IMG/VR virus record: IMGVR_UViG_3300042987_002152
Span: 1-53,059 of that record
Length of the DNA stretch: 53,059 nucleotides
Reading direction: 5' to 3' (one strand)
Source: a virus
Both the position numbers and the translations under genes were made by a program. A model generated the notes under the pieces. That model did no database searches. It saw nothing but the letters and a program-made list of their open reading frames with translations, and was not told where the DNA came from. Positions 15,168-23,316 of this stretch are shown here, piece by piece. The stretch's first letter is position 1; each line of letters begins with the position of its first letter.

Positions 15168-16760
15168 TCACAGGCCCAGGTTCATGGTGCGCAGCTCATC
15201 ATTGGTGCCACCGTCAATAACGTTGTTGGCAACTTCAGCCTTGGCTACAATAAGATCTGCAATCTCTTCCTCCACAGTCCCCTCCGCAACAAGAGAGTAG
15301 ACAGTCACATTGTCCTGCTGGCCAATGCGATGCACGCGGTCCGCAGCCTGTACCAGGTCACCTGGCGTCCACGGGAGTTGGCAGAAAGCACAAGCGTTGG
15401 CCGCCGTGAGCGTGAGTCCAAAGCCAGCGCTGGCAATGTTGAGCACAATCACCCGCACGCTGGAGTCATTCTGGAAATCATCAGCAGCCTGGGCACGCTG
15501 TTCCAGACCCACGCCACCGCGGATCATACGCACACCCACGCCAGCAGCAGCCACACGCTGGTGGATCTCGTCCACCATGCGTTGATGATGTGCAAACACC
15601 ACCAGCTTCTTGCCCTCTTCCACAAAATCCAGGATCCATTCCACCGCGCTATCCAGCTTGGCGTAGGCAGCAATCTCGCGGCACTTGTTAATGGCCACGA
15701 TGGCCTCATCACTCTTGGCGGGGTTGCCACCATGGCGGATCAGGGTCTCCATGCCCTGCTTCCAGTTGCCAGTGCCTTCAAAAGCACCAGCCACACTGTC
15801 ATATTCCGCACGGTCAAATTCCAGGGGCACCGTCACAAAGGTCTTGGGCGGCAGTTCACTGAGCACGTCCTGCTTGCGGCGGCGGATCATGACAGTGTCA
15901 GTGAGCACCTTGTTGAGCTCAGCTTCGTTGCTGCTGCCGGAGAAGTCCCAGCCAAAGCGGGTCTTGTGACCATCACAGTAGCGAGTGGCAAACTTGAGGA
16001 AACTGCTGAACTGCGGCATCCAACCAGCAAGGGTGCTCACCGTGCTCCACAGTTCAACCGGCCTGTTAACCATGGGCGTGCCAGACATCATGGTCACGCC
16101 ATCCACGCCCTTGTGCACTACCTTGAACACGCCTTTCTTGCCCTTGACGGGCTCCTTGCCTGTGACCAGGCGCAGGATAGCATGCGTGCGCTTGGCCTGC
16201 GGATTCTTGATCTTGTGGCTCTCGTCCACTGCCACGTAATCGTAACCCACGCCTTCCAGGGCTTCCAGGTTACGAGCCACGATATCATAGTTGATCAGCG
16301 TAACATCAAAGCCCTTCTTGGGCGTCTTGCTGAAGGTCACATGCGGATACTGCTTCTTGAGCTGCTGGGCACGGGTCTTGGTGGGCACAAAGCCCACAAT
16401 CAACACGCTGAGCTGAGTGCCCAGCATCTTGCTGATCTCGTTGCGCCAGTTGAGCATGAGCGTCTTGGGCATGATCACCAGCATGGGCAGGCGATGATTC
16501 TTGAAAGCGTAGGCCATCACCTGTGCTGTTTTTCCGGTGCCTGGTTCATCGCCAATAAGCGCATTGCCGCCCCACTTTTCCAGGTGCGCCACACCCTCAG
16601 CCTGATAGGGCTTGAGAGTGAAAGCAAAATTGTTGATCTTGGTGCTCTTGGGCAGAGTGTGCCAATAGCTGGAAACGCTCTCATGGAGATCAATGCCCAT
16701 GCTGTAGGCCAGCTTGGTAGCTTCGCGCACTCGAGCAGGGGTAGCAGCAAATTCCAGCAT
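15168..16760 (-). CDS. SNF2-family DNA helicase/translocase (SMARCAL1-like motor)
   Basis: A 530-residue SF2 motor. Motif I is DEPGTGKT (71-78), motif II is VAVDESHKIKN (DESH), and the second lobe ends with SAGFGLTLTAANA and QAADRVHRIGQ, diagnostic of SNF2 enzymes of the SMARCAL1/annealing-helicase type. Such motors remodel forks, displace proteins and anneal strands; in T4 UvsW fills a similar niche. The start is ATG at 16760, with GAGGAG five bases upstream; 27 bases of upstream open frame overlap the leader. The TTGACA-16-TATATT promoter lies just upstream. The gene is clearly richer in GC than the virion genes. A HARP-like protein is encoded directly upstream. Confidence 0.85.
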   Translation of the reverse strand: MLEFAATPARVREATKLAYSMGIDLHESVSSYWHTLPKSTKINNFAFTLKPYQAEGVAHLEKWGGNALIGDEPGTGKTAQVMAYAFKNHRLPMLVIMPKTLMLNWRNEISKMLGTQLSVLIVGFVPTKTRAQQLKKQYPHVTFSKTPKKGFDVTLINYDIVARNLEALEGVGYDYVAVDESHKIKNPQAKRTHAILRLVTGKEPVKGKKGVFKVVHKGVDGVTMMSGTPMVNRPVELWSTVSTLAGWMPQFSSFLKFATRYCDGHKTRFGWDFSGSSNEAELNKVLTDTVMIRRRKQDVLSELPPKTFVTVPLEFDRAEYDSVAGAFEGTGNWKQGMETLIRHGGNPAKSDEAIVAINKCREIAAYAKLDSAVEWILDFVEEGKKLVVFAHHQRMVDEIHQRVAAAGVGVRMIRGGVGLEQRAQAADDFQNDSSVRVIVLNIASAGFGLTLTAANACAFCQLPWTPGDLVQAADRVHRIGQQDNVTVYSLVAEGTVEEEIADLIVAKAEVANNVIDGGTNDELRTMNLGL

Positions 16761-16785
16761 AACTATCTCCTCGTTTCGTGAGCCC

Positions 16786-16813
16786 AATATAGCATGATCT
16801 CAGGTGTTGTCAA
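16786..16813 (-). promoter_or_regulatory. sigma70-type early promoter, TTGACA-16-TATATT
   Basis: The -35 TTGACA (16808-16813) and -10 TATATT (16786-16791) are 16 bases apart, followed by GGGCTCA and a GAGGAG ribosome site. The copy at 17602 has the same start region (TATATTGGGCTCA). Confidence 0.75.
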
Positions 16814-16844
16814 CCAAAAAAAGGTGTGGCAAAAATGCCACACT

Positions 16845-17576
16845 TTACAGGTTGCGCAAGGCAGCTTCAAACTGAGCCAGCACCTGCGGATCAGCGTGGG
16901 CAATCACCAGCTTGCCAGCTTGGATATCCACACCCATGGGCTGGCCCAGGACCTCAGCAACCTTGCTGCTCTCCGCAGCCTCGCTCACGCCCGCCAGCTT
17001 GTTGAGCACACGGCCATGGAACACCACAAAGCGTTCCTCAATGTCAAATTCCCAAGCCAGAGCCACGTTCATGATCAGCACAATGCTGCTCTCATTCACT
17101 GGCACAGTCCAACACTTGCGATCAGCATCCCAGCTGGCCCAGAATTTCTTGCCCTTGTGCTCTCCACGGATGCCCTTGATAGCATTGACCAATTCACGGT
17201 CAAAGCTGAAAGTGAACACAGCCACCTGATCTTCGCTCACCAGCTTACGGTCAGCATGGGCAGGCTTGCCTGCAAGCGGAGCAGGAGTGCCCAAGGGCTG
17301 CTGAGCAAACGTGGGCTGGCGCAGCCACTCCTTGATGAAGGCTTCGCCCCCAATCTGGCGCCGATACTTGTTGATGAGCTTGAGGGCAGCTTGCGCCTGA
17401 TTTTCAGTCCAGGCACGGTTACCTTTGGCTCGCTCTGCAAGGCTGTGGCCAAAATTGGTGTCCATCTTGCTGAAGCCAGCGCCGTCCCAGGTGCTGGCAC
17501 CGTTGCACATGCCTGCCAATGACTGGATCATGCGTTCGGCAGTCAAACCCTGGGGGTTTACGATCCAATTGTCCAC
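16845..17576 (-). CDS. HARP-like protein, partner of the SNF2 helicase
   Basis: A 243-residue product. The first third (WDGAGFSKMDTNFGHSLAER, then RAWTENQAQAALKLINKYRR) matches the small N-terminal domain often attached to bacterial and phage SMARCAL1-type helicases. The middle (FSFDRELVNAIKGIRG, then FWASWDADRKCWTVPV) resembles the HARP substrate-recognition domain that in animal SMARCAL1 lies on the same chain as the motor. Here it is a separate gene directly upstream of the SNF2 motor. The start is chosen as GTG at 17576, downstream of TATATT and a GAGGAG site; the longer frame runs through the promoter and is not credible. It has its own early promoter. Confidence 0.6.
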   Translation of the reverse strand: MDNWIVNPQGLTAERMIQSLAGMCNGASTWDGAGFSKMDTNFGHSLAERAKGNRAWTENQAQAALKLINKYRRQIGGEAFIKEWLRQPTFAQQPLGTPAPLAGKPAHADRKLVSEDQVAVFTFSFDRELVNAIKGIRGEHKGKKFWASWDADRKCWTVPVNESSIVLIMNVALAWEFDIEERFVVFHGRVLNKLAGVSEAAESSKVAEVLGQPMGVDIQAGKLVIAHADPQVLAQFEAALRNL

Positions 17577-17601
17577 GCAACTCTCCTCGTCTTCTGAGCC
17601 C

Positions 17602-17629
17602 AATATAGCACAATCAGGAGGCAAGTCAA
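17602..17629 (-). promoter_or_regulatory. sigma70-type early promoter, TTGACT-16-TATATT
   Basis: The -35 TTGACT (17624-17629) and -10 TATATT (17602-17607) are separated by 16 bases, with TGTGC just before the -10 (extended -10 character). It lies immediately after the stop of the 56-residue gene. Confidence 0.75.
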
Positions 17630-17632
17630 CCA

Positions 17633-17803
17633 TTATTTTCCAAAATTTTTCAGAGCAATTTCAAGGCGTTCTGCCTCCTTGAGGGCAGCGTTGATGCTCG
17701 TATAGGTCTTGCCCTTGAACTTGACACGGCCACGCAGGAAATTGATATCCAAGGCCCAACCATGGCGCAGGCAGAGATCAATCAACATATCTTCGTTGGT
17801 CAT
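17633..17803 (-). CDS. Small 56-residue early protein
   Basis: Reads MTNEDMLIDLCLRHGW, then a basic strand (RGRVKFKGKTY) and a final amphipathic helix rich in Ala, Glu and Leu. AGAGGTG precedes a double ATG; the second ATG (17803) has the better spacing. It has its own TTGACA-16-TATCAT promoter and is followed directly by the promoter of the HARP-like gene. GC content and codon use match the helicase and HARP-like genes. The function is unknown. A small basic early protein beside a helicase could be a DNA-binding or host-directed factor, which is inference. Confidence 0.7.
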   Translation of the reverse strand: MTNEDMLIDLCLRHGWALDINFLRGRVKFKGKTYTSINAALKEAERLEIALKNFGK

Positions 17804-17826
17804 CATCACCTCTTGTTCACGGTCCT

Positions 17827-17854
17827 ATGATAACTTATGCCATCCTGATGTCAA
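17827..17854 (-). promoter_or_regulatory. sigma70-type early promoter, TTGACA-16-TATCAT
   Basis: The -35 TTGACA (17849-17854) and -10 TATCAT (17827-17832) have the same 16-base spacing as the four other copies. It serves the 56-residue gene. Confidence 0.65.
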
Positions 17855-17893
17855 GCCAATTTGGCTACTGCTGGTGGTAGTTCACACATGAGG

Positions 17894-18817
17894 CTAGAGC
17901 TGCCCAGGCGGAAAACTATTCCAACAAGGACGCCCCCTGCCAAACAAACTGTAAAATATGGCTTGTCGAATCAACAGGCCATTGCCAATTTGTTCAAAAT
18001 ATTTGGCACGATGATCGGTATCCAAACTCACAGGCAGCTCATTCACTCGAGGCAATGGATGCATGAGAATCATATTTGATGATGCCCGTTGCATGAGTTC
18101 TGGGGTGATGGAATAGTTGTGTATGCTGTCCAACAACTGTGGGTCATTTATTCTTTCTTTTTGTACACGCGTCATATACACCACATCTACCTCACCAATA
18201 CAGTCACTCAAATTTGTGAAACATTGGTCTTGGCTGATCATTAGATCGGAAGGCATTTCAAATCCTGGTGGACTGACTAGGTAGATTTGAGCTTTATACA
18301 ATCTTAACAATTTGACCAGGCTATGAACAGTACGACCATGATGGAGATCACCCACTAATGCCACTTTTAATGGTTTGTGTAATTTTTTGTGTTTGTAAAT
18401 TGTATATAAATCCAACAAGGCTTGAGTAGGATGTTCACCCACTCCATCTCCACCATTAATAATAGGCACTCGGCTCACAGCAGCCGCACGTTCTGCACTG
18501 CCCTTTTCTGGATGTCGCAAAACGATCACATCACTGTATTGTGCCATGACTTGAATTGTGTCTTCCAAAGTCTCACCCTTGCTAACACTGCTGAAACTCA
18601 CATCATTGATGGGGATTACACTACCGCCCAATTTACTCATAGCACTAAAAAATGAACTGCTGGTTCTAGTGCTGGGTTCATAAAATAAATTTGTACACAC
18701 TGTGGTTCTATCAATTTGATAATTTGATAGACCATCATTAGAGATTCTATCAGCTAATGAGAACAATTGTCTGATAGATTCTTTATCAAACTGATCCACG
18801 CTAATCAAATGTGACAT
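17894..18817 (-). CDS. pyrB: Aspartate carbamoyltransferase (catalytic chain)
   Basis: Catalyses carbamoyl phosphate + aspartate to carbamoyl aspartate, the committed step of pyrimidine synthesis. All main active-site elements are present: STRT (49-52), SVSKGET with Lys80, RHPEKG (Arg101), EHPTQAL (His129), HHGRTVHSL, MTRVQKER, and MHPLPR near the end. The length of 307 residues equals that of bacterial PyrB (about 310). The start is ATG at 18817, which overlaps the stop of the upstream phosphoribosyltransferase (TAATG) and has AAGGAAGA before it; 11 extra upstream codons are discarded. No regulatory PyrI chain is seen. The ornithine enzyme is the nearest relative, but the STRT and EHPTQ context favours the aspartate enzyme. 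Confidence 0.9.
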   Translation of the reverse strand: MSHLISVDQFDKESIRQLFSLADRISNDGLSNYQIDRTTVCTNLFYEPSTRTSSSFFSAMSKLGGSVIPINDVSFSSVSKGETLEDTIQVMAQYSDVIVLRHPEKGSAERAAAVSRVPIINGGDGVGEHPTQALLDLYTIYKHKKLHKPLKVALVGDLHHGRTVHSLVKLLRLYKAQIYLVSPPGFEMPSDLMISQDQCFTNLSDCIGEVDVVYMTRVQKERINDPQLLDSIHNYSITPELMQRASSNMILMHPLPRVNELPVSLDTDHRAKYFEQIGNGLLIRQAIFYSLFGRGRPCWNSFPPGQL

Positions 18818-19269
18818 TAGTCTTCCTTTTCCCATGGAAATACTATCCAACTGGGATCCACCTGTTTGTTAATATTCATCCCAAAAAAATCCACAGTTGT
18901 TGTACTGCCTTGATTGTTGACAAGAGTGGCAATTTTCACATTCTGTTTGTGTGTAATCGTTTTCATTATAGTATGTATAGTAGCACCACTATCATTGATA
19001 TCATCCACAATCAACACAGGATAACCAATTATAGCCCAATTGTTGATCTTGTGTACGTTAGCATCATTATGCGTGTTGTGATCTCGCAAACTAATGTTGA
19101 TGGAATCCATTTGGCAATCAAAATAATGACTGAGTATGACTGCTGGAATGAGACCACCTCTAGTAACGCCCACAATCATGTGAGGCTTCCACTGGATTTG
19201 AGTCATTTGATCAATAATTGTTTGCACGTGATCATACACATGATGCCATGTGAGGAAAATTTTGTTCAT
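18817..19269 (-). CDS. Purine-type phosphoribosyltransferase (xanthine/guanine PRT-like)
   Basis: A 150-residue type I phosphoribosyltransferase. VLIVDDINDSGAT is the PRPP-binding motif, and GVTRGGLIPAVIL is the N-terminal loop common to guanine-xanthine PRTs. A C-terminal DPSWIVFPWE matches the flexible end of XGPRT-type enzymes. It would salvage purine bases released from host DNA into nucleotides using PRPP. It is the first gene of a two-gene operon with pyrB, and the stop and start overlap. A 14-bp-arm palindrome lies about 50 bases upstream. A fusion or pairing of purine salvage and pyrimidine synthesis genes indicates nucleotide-pool expansion during replication. Confidence 0.85.
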   Translation of the reverse strand: MNKIFLTWHHVYDHVQTIIDQMTQIQWKPHMIVGVTRGGLIPAVILSHYFDCQMDSINISLRDHNTHNDANVHKINNWAIIGYPVLIVDDINDSGATIHTIMKTITHKQNVKIATLVNNQGSTTTVDFFGMNINKQVDPSWIVFPWEKED

Positions 19270-19320
19270 ATTTCAAGCATGAACTATATCTAGAGCTGTG
19301 TCAACATTGTGTATTCTTTT

Positions 19321-19351
19321 TCGTGAACTATCACGGCGTGATAGTTCACGA
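19321..19351. repeat. 14-bp-arm perfect palindrome upstream of the PRT/pyrB operon
   Basis: TCGTGAACTATCAC and its exact reverse complement are separated by GGC. It is in the 295-base region between the divergent PRT and gp25 genes. There is no T-run on either side in the correct direction, so it is not a plain terminator. It may be an operator for the nucleotide operon or part of the adjacent tnpB-type relic. Confidence 0.6.
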
Positions 19352-19470
19352 CTGGGCAACCCCTGATTGATACGATCAAATGATGCCCTTGGAGTTGACA
19401 GTTGTAGGTCATTGCATGAGTTAACCAAGCCCAGCCGGCATCTGCCATGCACAGGGTGGCGGGGTTAATT

Positions 19471-19515
19471 GCCGCTATCCATCCAAGGGCTCTAGCACCC
19501 TGGCTTTCTGTGGCA
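19471..19515 (+). repeat. tnpB-type terminal hairpin (right-end form)
   Basis: GCCGCTATCCATCCA, a stem CCAAGGG/CCCTGG and TGGCTTTCTGTGGC, the same architecture as 101-145. The 150 bases before it have frames resembling a degenerate TnpB tail but are not readable as a gene. The gp25 late box follows within 40 bases. Confidence 0.55.
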
Positions 19516-19548
19516 GAATATAACACTTGATCTTATCTGATTATTCAA

Positions 19549-19556
19549 AGTAAATA
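19549..19556 (+). promoter_or_regulatory. Weak late-promoter-like AGTAAATA
   Basis: AGTAAATA, 9 bases before the gp25 ATG. It lacks the usual TT/TA start, so strength is uncertain, but it is the only TAAATA box before the 22-kb late operon. Confidence 0.35.
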
Positions 19557-19564
19557 ATGGTATA

Positions 19565-19960
19565 ATGGCGATTACAACAAGAACACGGCTATTTGTGGGC
19601 TACAGTAGCGTAGACACAAGTATCAAACAAACTCAATATACAGATTTAGATCTGATTAAACGAGATCTTATCAATCATTTTTATACACGTAAGGGTGAGA
19701 GAGTCATGATGCCTACTTTTGGTAGTATAATATGGGACATGATTTTTGAACCCATGACTCCTGAAAATATTGCTATCATAGTTGATGATAGTACCCAAAT
19801 TGTAGCACAAGACACAAGGATACAATTGCAAAGTATAAATCTGGTTGAATATGATCATGGTTTGCAACTGCAAATGAACATAAGTTATCAACCTCTGAAC
19901 ATCGTGGAATCTTTTAGTTTAGATTTCGACCGTAGAACTATGGAAATCAACACACAATGA
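19565..19960 (+). CDS. 25: Baseplate wedge protein gp25-like
   Basis: A 131-residue gp25/GpW-type protein. It has the conserved N-terminal strand, DLDLIKRDLINHFYTRKGERVMMP (read as two short parts: DLDLIKRDLINHF and TRKGERVMMPTFG) and a WDMIFEP end, the family signature of the lysozyme-like fold without catalytic residues. It forms the wedge core with gp6 and gp7 and contacts the sheath. It is the first gene of the main late operon, and its stop overlaps the gp6 start (ATGA). Confidence 0.9.
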   Translation: MAITTRTRLFVGYSSVDTSIKQTQYTDLDLIKRDLINHFYTRKGERVMMPTFGSIIWDMIFEPMTPENIAIIVDDSTQIVAQDTRIQLQSINLVEYDHGLQLQMNISYQPLNIVESFSLDFDRRTMEINTQ

Positions 19961-22900
19961 GTCAAACAGTACGCCAAAACAATCTTTTTGTAGCTCAAGA
20001 CTGGACTGTGATTTATCAGGCCATGAGCCAAGTGAATTTTAATAGTTACGATTATGATACAATCAGACAAAGTTTGATTGAATATATCAGAACCAACTAT
20101 CCTGAAGATTTCAACGATTGGATCAGCAGCAGCGAATTTGTGGCTATCATTGAAATGCTGGCTTATTTGGGTGCTAACCTTGCTTTTAGGGTGGACTTGA
20201 ACACACGAGAGAATTTCCTGTCTACTGCCACCCGTAGGGAAAGTCTCCTGAGACTGGCCAGATTTCTCAGTTACAATCCCCGGAGATGTTTGGCAGCACA
20301 AGGGTTACTCAAACTCACTCAGATTAAAACCACACAAACCATTTATGACAGCAACGGTGTCAATTTGCAAAATCTAACTGTAAATTGGAATGACACTGGC
20401 AATCCTGATTGGTTAGAGCAATTTATTCTAATTTTGAATGCAGCTTTTCAACCCAGCAATCCTTTTGGTCAACCAGTCAAGAGTGGCACAGTAGGCAGTG
20501 TGGCTACAGAAAGATATGATTTTAACAATACTGACACCAACAATCTAAGTTACAAATTCAACTCAACTGTCAACGGTACATCCATGGACATGGAATTTGT
20601 CAACAGTGATTTTGTTGCTGGCACAAGCACTGGTAGCACTCTCTCCAGCAATGGATATTATATGGAAAAAATTCCAAATATATTCAACAGTTGGAGCCTG
20701 TTGTACCGTAGAGACGGTAATGGCAATGCCAGTGTTAACACAGGCTTTTTTACAGTGTTCAAACAAGGAACCTTGGACTACAGTGATTATAATTTGGGTA
20801 CTCCTGTGCCCAATAGAGTTATTGATGTGGGTGCTCTCAACATCAACCAAAATGATGTGTGGGTGCAAACAGTGTCTGATGCAGGTCTACCTCTGCTGGA
20901 TTGGACCAAAGTACCGGCTATTGTCAACAGCAATTTGGTCTACAACAATGTGGAACGATTGACTAGAGACATTTATCAAGTTGTAACTAGAGACAGCAAC
21001 GGTAGTGACAGTATCAGCATTAGATTTGGTGATGGTAATTTTGGAAATGTGCCAGTGGGTCGTGTGAGAGTGTACTATCGAACCAGCAACAATCTCACGT
21101 ATGTGATCCAACCCCAGGATATGAATGCTATTACGCTGAGCCTGAGTTATCAAAGCGAGTTGGACACTCTGCAAACACTCACCATGCAATTTAGTTTGCA
21201 ATATCCTGTAGCCAACAGCCTGGCGAGGGAAAGTGATGATAGTATTAGGCTTAGGGCACCAGCAGTTTATTATACACAAAACCGTATGGTAAATGGGGAA
21301 GACTATAATGTATTCCCCTTGCAAAACAGTCAAGTGCTCAAGCTCAAAAGTGTCAATCGTGTTTATAGCGGTCAAAGCCGATTTTTGGATATAACTGATC
21401 CCACTAGTAAATACAGTCGCACACAAGTTTTCAGTGATGATGGTATATTATACAAACAAATTGTCAATACCAGTCAACAAATTCCTTTGATCAACAATCT
21501 CAACACCAACCAAATTATCGAAAGCATTATACAACCTTTGTTGCATGGGGGCACGGATATACAAAATGTCAACATTGCATTGCGTGATTTTTACCTCAGT
21601 TACTATACCTGGTTGCCAGGGGGTGGAATTTTTTGGCGTCCATCAGGTTCTAGTTTGCCCAATGCCAGTCAAGGACTGTTCTATGCACAAAGCAACAATA
21701 CTCCCACAGGTGAAGGTACCGCAGTGTATTTGCCTAATTTGGAACGTGGTCTTACCACAGGCAGCTTGGTTCAGTTCACGGAAGGTGGTTGGGCTAGTGT
21801 GGTCAACCAGGGCAGCAGCGAATTGGGCATTTATGCAACCATAATCAGCAAACCCATTGGCGAATATCTCTTGGGCAGCAGTACACAACGTAACGTGGCA
21901 CTGCAAATTATACCTCCTCTGAGAGTGAGTCTCAGCACATCAGAAAAAGACGACATCAGCAATGCATTGCAATCCAAAAGGAATTTTGGTTTGAGATACA
22001 ACATACAAACTTTGACTTGGCAAGTGATTGACAGTCAAGATTTGGCTATAAATGCCCCATTTAACCTTGCCAATACAGGTAATACTAGTAAATCTAATGT
22101 GGATGCCAGTTGGCTGGTGCAGTTCTTGTATCAAGCCAACAGTGGGTGGCAAATAACCATGCGGGGTCTGCACTATATGTTTGAGAGTGTAAGAGAAGTG
22201 CAGTTCTATTTTCTCAACAATCATCCAGTTGTAGATAATGTAACTCTTACGAGTGCAAGAGACAACATACGCATTCTCAAATACAACACAGGCAGCAACA
22301 ACCAGCAGCTGACCACAGATCAATATTGGGCATTACACAATATCAGCACCAGTATAGATGGACAAATAGATCCACGTATTGTGCGAGTAGTATTTTGGGA
22401 CAGCAATAACGATAACATAATAGACAATCCTCTTGTTTTTGAAGATTTGGTGCCCCCTAATAGTTTGGTGTTTTGGAAAAGCTCTGTGGCTGAGGGTTCA
22501 CAAATCTGGCAACCAATTCCAGGAGTGGATTATATTGTGACCTTTTTGGCTGATCTTTCCACCACAGTTCCTGTTCCCAGTGTGGGTAACATAGCGTATG
22601 TTACAAATCCTGGTGTGTTCTTGGAATGCGTAAGTATAAATCCTCTCAGTTGGAAGGATGTAAGCACCAATTACAAAGCCCTAGTAGGCAAATCCCACAT
22701 CAATTATTGCTGGCAACACTATGCCAACAGCCAAAAGCGTATTGATCCTGCTATTATGAATGTGATTGATGCGTATGTGCTCACAAACAACTATAATACT
22801 GCATTACGCAATTGGATCAGCAAATCACGGCCAACTGACACACAACCACAACCCCCCACACCAGAGGATTTGCGCACATTATTCCAAGAGTTTGACAGTT

Positions 22901-23316
22901 ACAAAATGATGACTGATCAAATCATTTGGCATCCTGTACGTTATAAGTTGCTGTTTGGCAATCTAGCTGATCCACAACTACAAGCAATTTTCAAAATTGT
23001 TAGAATATCAGGCAGCACAATAACTGACAGGGAATTGAAAGCCAGAGTAATACAAGCAGTGGATACTTTTTTTGACATTGCCAATTGGGACTTTGGACAA
23101 AGTTTTTATTTTACAGAATTGGCTGCATATGTGCATCAACAAATGGCCAACCTGCTCAGCAGTGTTGTGATTGTACCCACCAGCAGCAATAGCCAATTTG
23201 GGGACCTTTTTGAAATCAAATGTGAACCTGACCAACTTTTCATCAGTGCTGCCAGAGTTACTGATGTACAAGTTGTGCAAAATTTATACCCTTCTGAATT
23301 GAGAATCAATACATGA
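19957..23316 (+). CDS. 6: Baseplate wedge protein gp6-like
   Basis: A 1119-residue protein. The N-terminus has the gp6/GpJ pattern: YDTIRQSLIEYIRTNYPEDF, then FVAIIEMLAYLGANLAFRVD and LARFLSYNPRR. Dimers of gp6 form the ring that holds the wedges together. T4 gp6 is 660 residues, so this form is about 70 percent longer, with extra beta-rich sequence in residues about 450-850. It is translated from an ATG overlapping the gp25 stop, and its own stop overlaps the next start (ATGA). Confidence 0.85.
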   Translation: MSQTVRQNNLFVAQDWTVIYQAMSQVNFNSYDYDTIRQSLIEYIRTNYPEDFNDWISSSEFVAIIEMLAYLGANLAFRVDLNTRENFLSTATRRESLLRLARFLSYNPRRCLAAQGLLKLTQIKTTQTIYDSNGVNLQNLTVNWNDTGNPDWLEQFILILNAAFQPSNPFGQPVKSGTVGSVATERYDFNNTDTNNLSYKFNSTVNGTSMDMEFVNSDFVAGTSTGSTLSSNGYYMEKIPNIFNSWSLLYRRDGNGNASVNTGFFTVFKQGTLDYSDYNLGTPVPNRVIDVGALNINQNDVWVQTVSDAGLPLLDWTKVPAIVNSNLVYNNVERLTRDIYQVVTRDSNGSDSISIRFGDGNFGNVPVGRVRVYYRTSNNLTYVIQPQDMNAITLSLSYQSELDTLQTLTMQFSLQYPVANSLARESDDSIRLRAPAVYYTQNRMVNGEDYNVFPLQNSQVLKLKSVNRVYSGQSRFLDITDPTSKYSRTQVFSDDGILYKQIVNTSQQIPLINNLNTNQIIESIIQPLLHGGTDIQNVNIALRDFYLSYYTWLPGGGIFWRPSGSSLPNASQGLFYAQSNNTPTGEGTAVYLPNLERGLTTGSLVQFTEGGWASVVNQGSSELGIYATIISKPIGEYLLGSSTQRNVALQIIPPLRVSLSTSEKDDISNALQSKRNFGLRYNIQTLTWQVIDSQDLAINAPFNLANTGNTSKSNVDASWLVQFLYQANSGWQITMRGLHYMFESVREVQFYFLNNHPVVDNVTLTSARDNIRILKYNTGSNNQQLTTDQYWALHNISTSIDGQIDPRIVRVVFWDSNNDNIIDNPLVFEDLVPPNSLVFWKSSVAEGSQIWQPIPGVDYIVTFLADLSTTVPVPSVGNIAYVTNPGVFLECVSINPLSWKDVSTNYKALVGKSHINYCWQHYANSQKRIDPAIMNVIDAYVLTNNYNTALRNWISKSRPTDTQPQPPTPEDLRTLFQEFDSYKMMTDQIIWHPVRYKLLFGNLADPQLQAIFKIVRISGSTITDRELKARVIQAVDTFFDIANWDFGQSFYFTELAAYVHQQMANLLSSVVIVPTSSNSQFGDLFEIKCEPDQLFISAARVTDVQVVQNLYPSELRINT

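Noticed and set aside
15330-16781. 483-codon open frame on the plus strand
   Set aside because: It is antisense to the SNF2 helicase, has no ribosome site, and its composition (many His, Ala and Gly) is that of a shadow of GC-rich codons.
19299-19304. TTGACA before the PRT gene as a member of the early promoter class
   Set aside because: No TATATT-like box is found 16 bases downstream; the nearest TATAGT is too close.
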